DNA from: Duncaniella dubosii | GTDB taxonomy: Bacteria > Bacteroidota > Bacteroidia > Bacteroidales > Muribaculaceae | Direction: 5' to 3' | Assembly: GCF_004803915.1 (NCBI RefSeq) | Contig: NZ_CP039396.1 | Location: 3,410,001-3,474,000, forward strand | DNA length: 64,000 nt | In this document: positions 63,311 through 64,000 of the stretch, one piece after another | Position numbering within the stretch: position 1 is the first letter of the stretch | How the letters are laid out: the number at the start of each line of letters is the position of its first letter | Notes under the pieces: generated by a model | Told to the model about the DNA's origin: nothing | What the model saw: only the letters and a program-made list of their open reading frames with translations | Databases searched by the model: none | Translations under genes and position numbers: made by a program

Positions 63311-63853
63311 TTACTTGAACATATTTTTTTCATTACCGTGTAAGACATATTCCGGCCTTTTATCAAGCAGTATGAACTGCGGCAACTGTTGCGCCCGCTT
63401 CCACATTGCCGGATTGTACGACCATAACACGGGAAGTTCCACTGGAGAATGCTGGAAGAAGTAACGCTTTGTTTCAAGACTTGGTAATATGGATATTATT
63501 GCTCCGTTGCCTTCCATACTCGGATGATAGCAGAAACGGAAACTCATATAGACATATCCGGGGCTTCCTTTCCGGGCGTCAATTTCAAGAGACTCCACAA
63601 TCGTGTCCTCTTGTGTTTCCTCACTGTCGCTACGCTCGTCTGTTTCGGGAAGACCGCTGTCGTTGTCAAGATTTAGTTCCGGGAAATTCAATATCCCATC
63701 CACGGTTGAAAGCATGACACAGGCATTATACCGCTCATGCTTCCTTATGGATTGATCCGGTACTGTGACGCGGAGCAGCACCCAGCAGGAATCCTCCTCA
63801 ATCAAAGCTTTCTCTATAGCAAATCTGACCTGCGGACGTTCCAACGGACGCAA
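63311..63853 (-). CDS. Unrecognised element protein, possibly the body of an interrupted lipoprotein
   Basis: A 180-residue ORF that I do not recognise. It has no ATG near its start. The first possible start is TTG at 63853 and the next ATG comes at about residue 46. The middle is acidic (GLPETDERSDSEETQEDTIVES), followed by beta-rich stretches (GYVYMSFRFCYHP) and a C-terminal VLWSYNPAMWKRAQQLPQFIL. The lipoprotein start further right is in the same frame, separated only by a TGA at 63871-63869, so this may be one gene with a nonsense codon. It is 18 bp upstream of the DMP19-type gene. Confidence 0.55.
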   Translation of the reverse strand: MRPLERPQVRFAIEKALIEEDSCWVLLRVTVPDQSIRKHERYNACVMLSTVDGILNFPELNLDNDSGLPETDERSDSEETQEDTIVESLEIDARKGSPGYVYMSFRFCYHPSMEGNGAIISILPSLETKRYFFQHSPVELPVLWSYNPAMWKRAQQLPQFILLDKRPEYVLHGNEKNMFK

Positions 63854-63868
63854 TTTTCCGTGAATGAT

Positions 63869-64000
63869 TCAATAAGCCCTGTTACAGCCTGAATTGTTCA
63901 CTTCACTCAGACAAATCCGTGAATCCTGAGCAGCACCGGTTTTGCGGATTGTGGCACATCCCGCAAATGCCAACGATAATGCCGACATCACGGTCAGCAA
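63869..64000 (-). CDS. Lipoprotein N-terminus, partial at the right edge
   Basis: The frame read from 64000 gives LLTVMSALSLAFAGCATIRKTGAAQDS with a lipobox (LAFAGC), then ends at TGA (63871-63869) after 43 residues. The start codon is beyond the window or is the TTG at the very edge. It is in frame with the following ORF (63853-63311). It is either a short lipoprotein or the signal end of a longer one that has been interrupted. Confidence 0.55.
   Translation of the reverse strand: MLTVMSALSLAFAGCATIRKTGAAQDSRICLSEVNNSGCNRAY

Overview
The window looks like a chromosome segment of a gut Bacteroidales, most likely a Muribaculaceae relative. This is a judgement from memory of gene families and promoter style; no search was run. 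Support comes from many promoters of the Bacteroidota form TTG-N19/21-TAnnTTTG, a thiamine outer-membrane receptor/PnuT pair behind a TPP riboswitch, a T9SS-type C-terminal tail, DUF6377- and DUF4293-type proteins, and a CTnDOT-like integrative element with RteA/RteB regulators.

Layout. 1-2.9 kb: thiamine uptake operon on the minus strand (TPP riboswitch, TonB-dependent receptor, PnuT cut by the window edge). 2.9-4.4 kb: a complete ISAs1-family insertion sequence with 20-bp terminal inverted repeats and a 9-bp target duplication. 4.5-15.6 kb: a PEP/pyruvate-binding protein with receiver-like domains, outer-membrane and secreted proteins, a membrane-tethered DUF6377 regulator, DUF4293 and SurE. 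15.7-18.6 kb: glycosyltransferase, MtaB and an Lrp/AsnC regulator. 18.8-24.7 kb: LptD, a small barrel protein, a 78-residue protein, and an ECF sigma factor / membrane protein / Spy-like cluster. 24.8-35.6 kb: a very large alpha-2-macroglobulin-like protein, ribosomal proteins S6-S18-L9, a TonB-receptor-like barrel protein and a TolC remnant. 35.7-54.1 kb: mutS (frameshifted), SIMPL protein, PAS protein, PepT-MiaA, acyl-CoA ligase, superoxide dismutase, YitT, an aspartic protease, a secreted C1 peptidase, tRNA-Cys, a Spy-like protein, an ABC ATPase, a DEAD-box helicase and an esterase-like hydrolase.

54.1-64 kb is the left end of an integrative and conjugative element. It carries two tandem tyrosine recombinases, three tandem paralogous excisionase-like helix-turn-helix proteins, a short RibD-like reductase, an RteB-type sigma-54 activator overlapping an RteA-type hybrid sensor kinase, a DMP19-type protein, and an uncharacterised gene that shares a frame with a lipoprotein start at the right edge. 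The transfer genes would lie beyond 64 kb.

The most notable observations are signs of recent gene damage close together: a one-base deletion in mutS, a nonsense-interrupted and 3'-truncated tolC, and a nearly perfect 114-bp in-frame tandem duplication inside the alpha-2-macroglobulin gene. An in-frame stop may also separate the lipoprotein signal at the right edge from the following ORF. These could reflect a real mutator lineage or consensus errors. I found no CRISPR array, no rRNA and no clearly new defence system. The least explained pieces are a GC-rich island at 11.95-12.14 kb, the triple HTH array, and the direct repeats and CTnDOT-like core sequence at the presumed element boundary.
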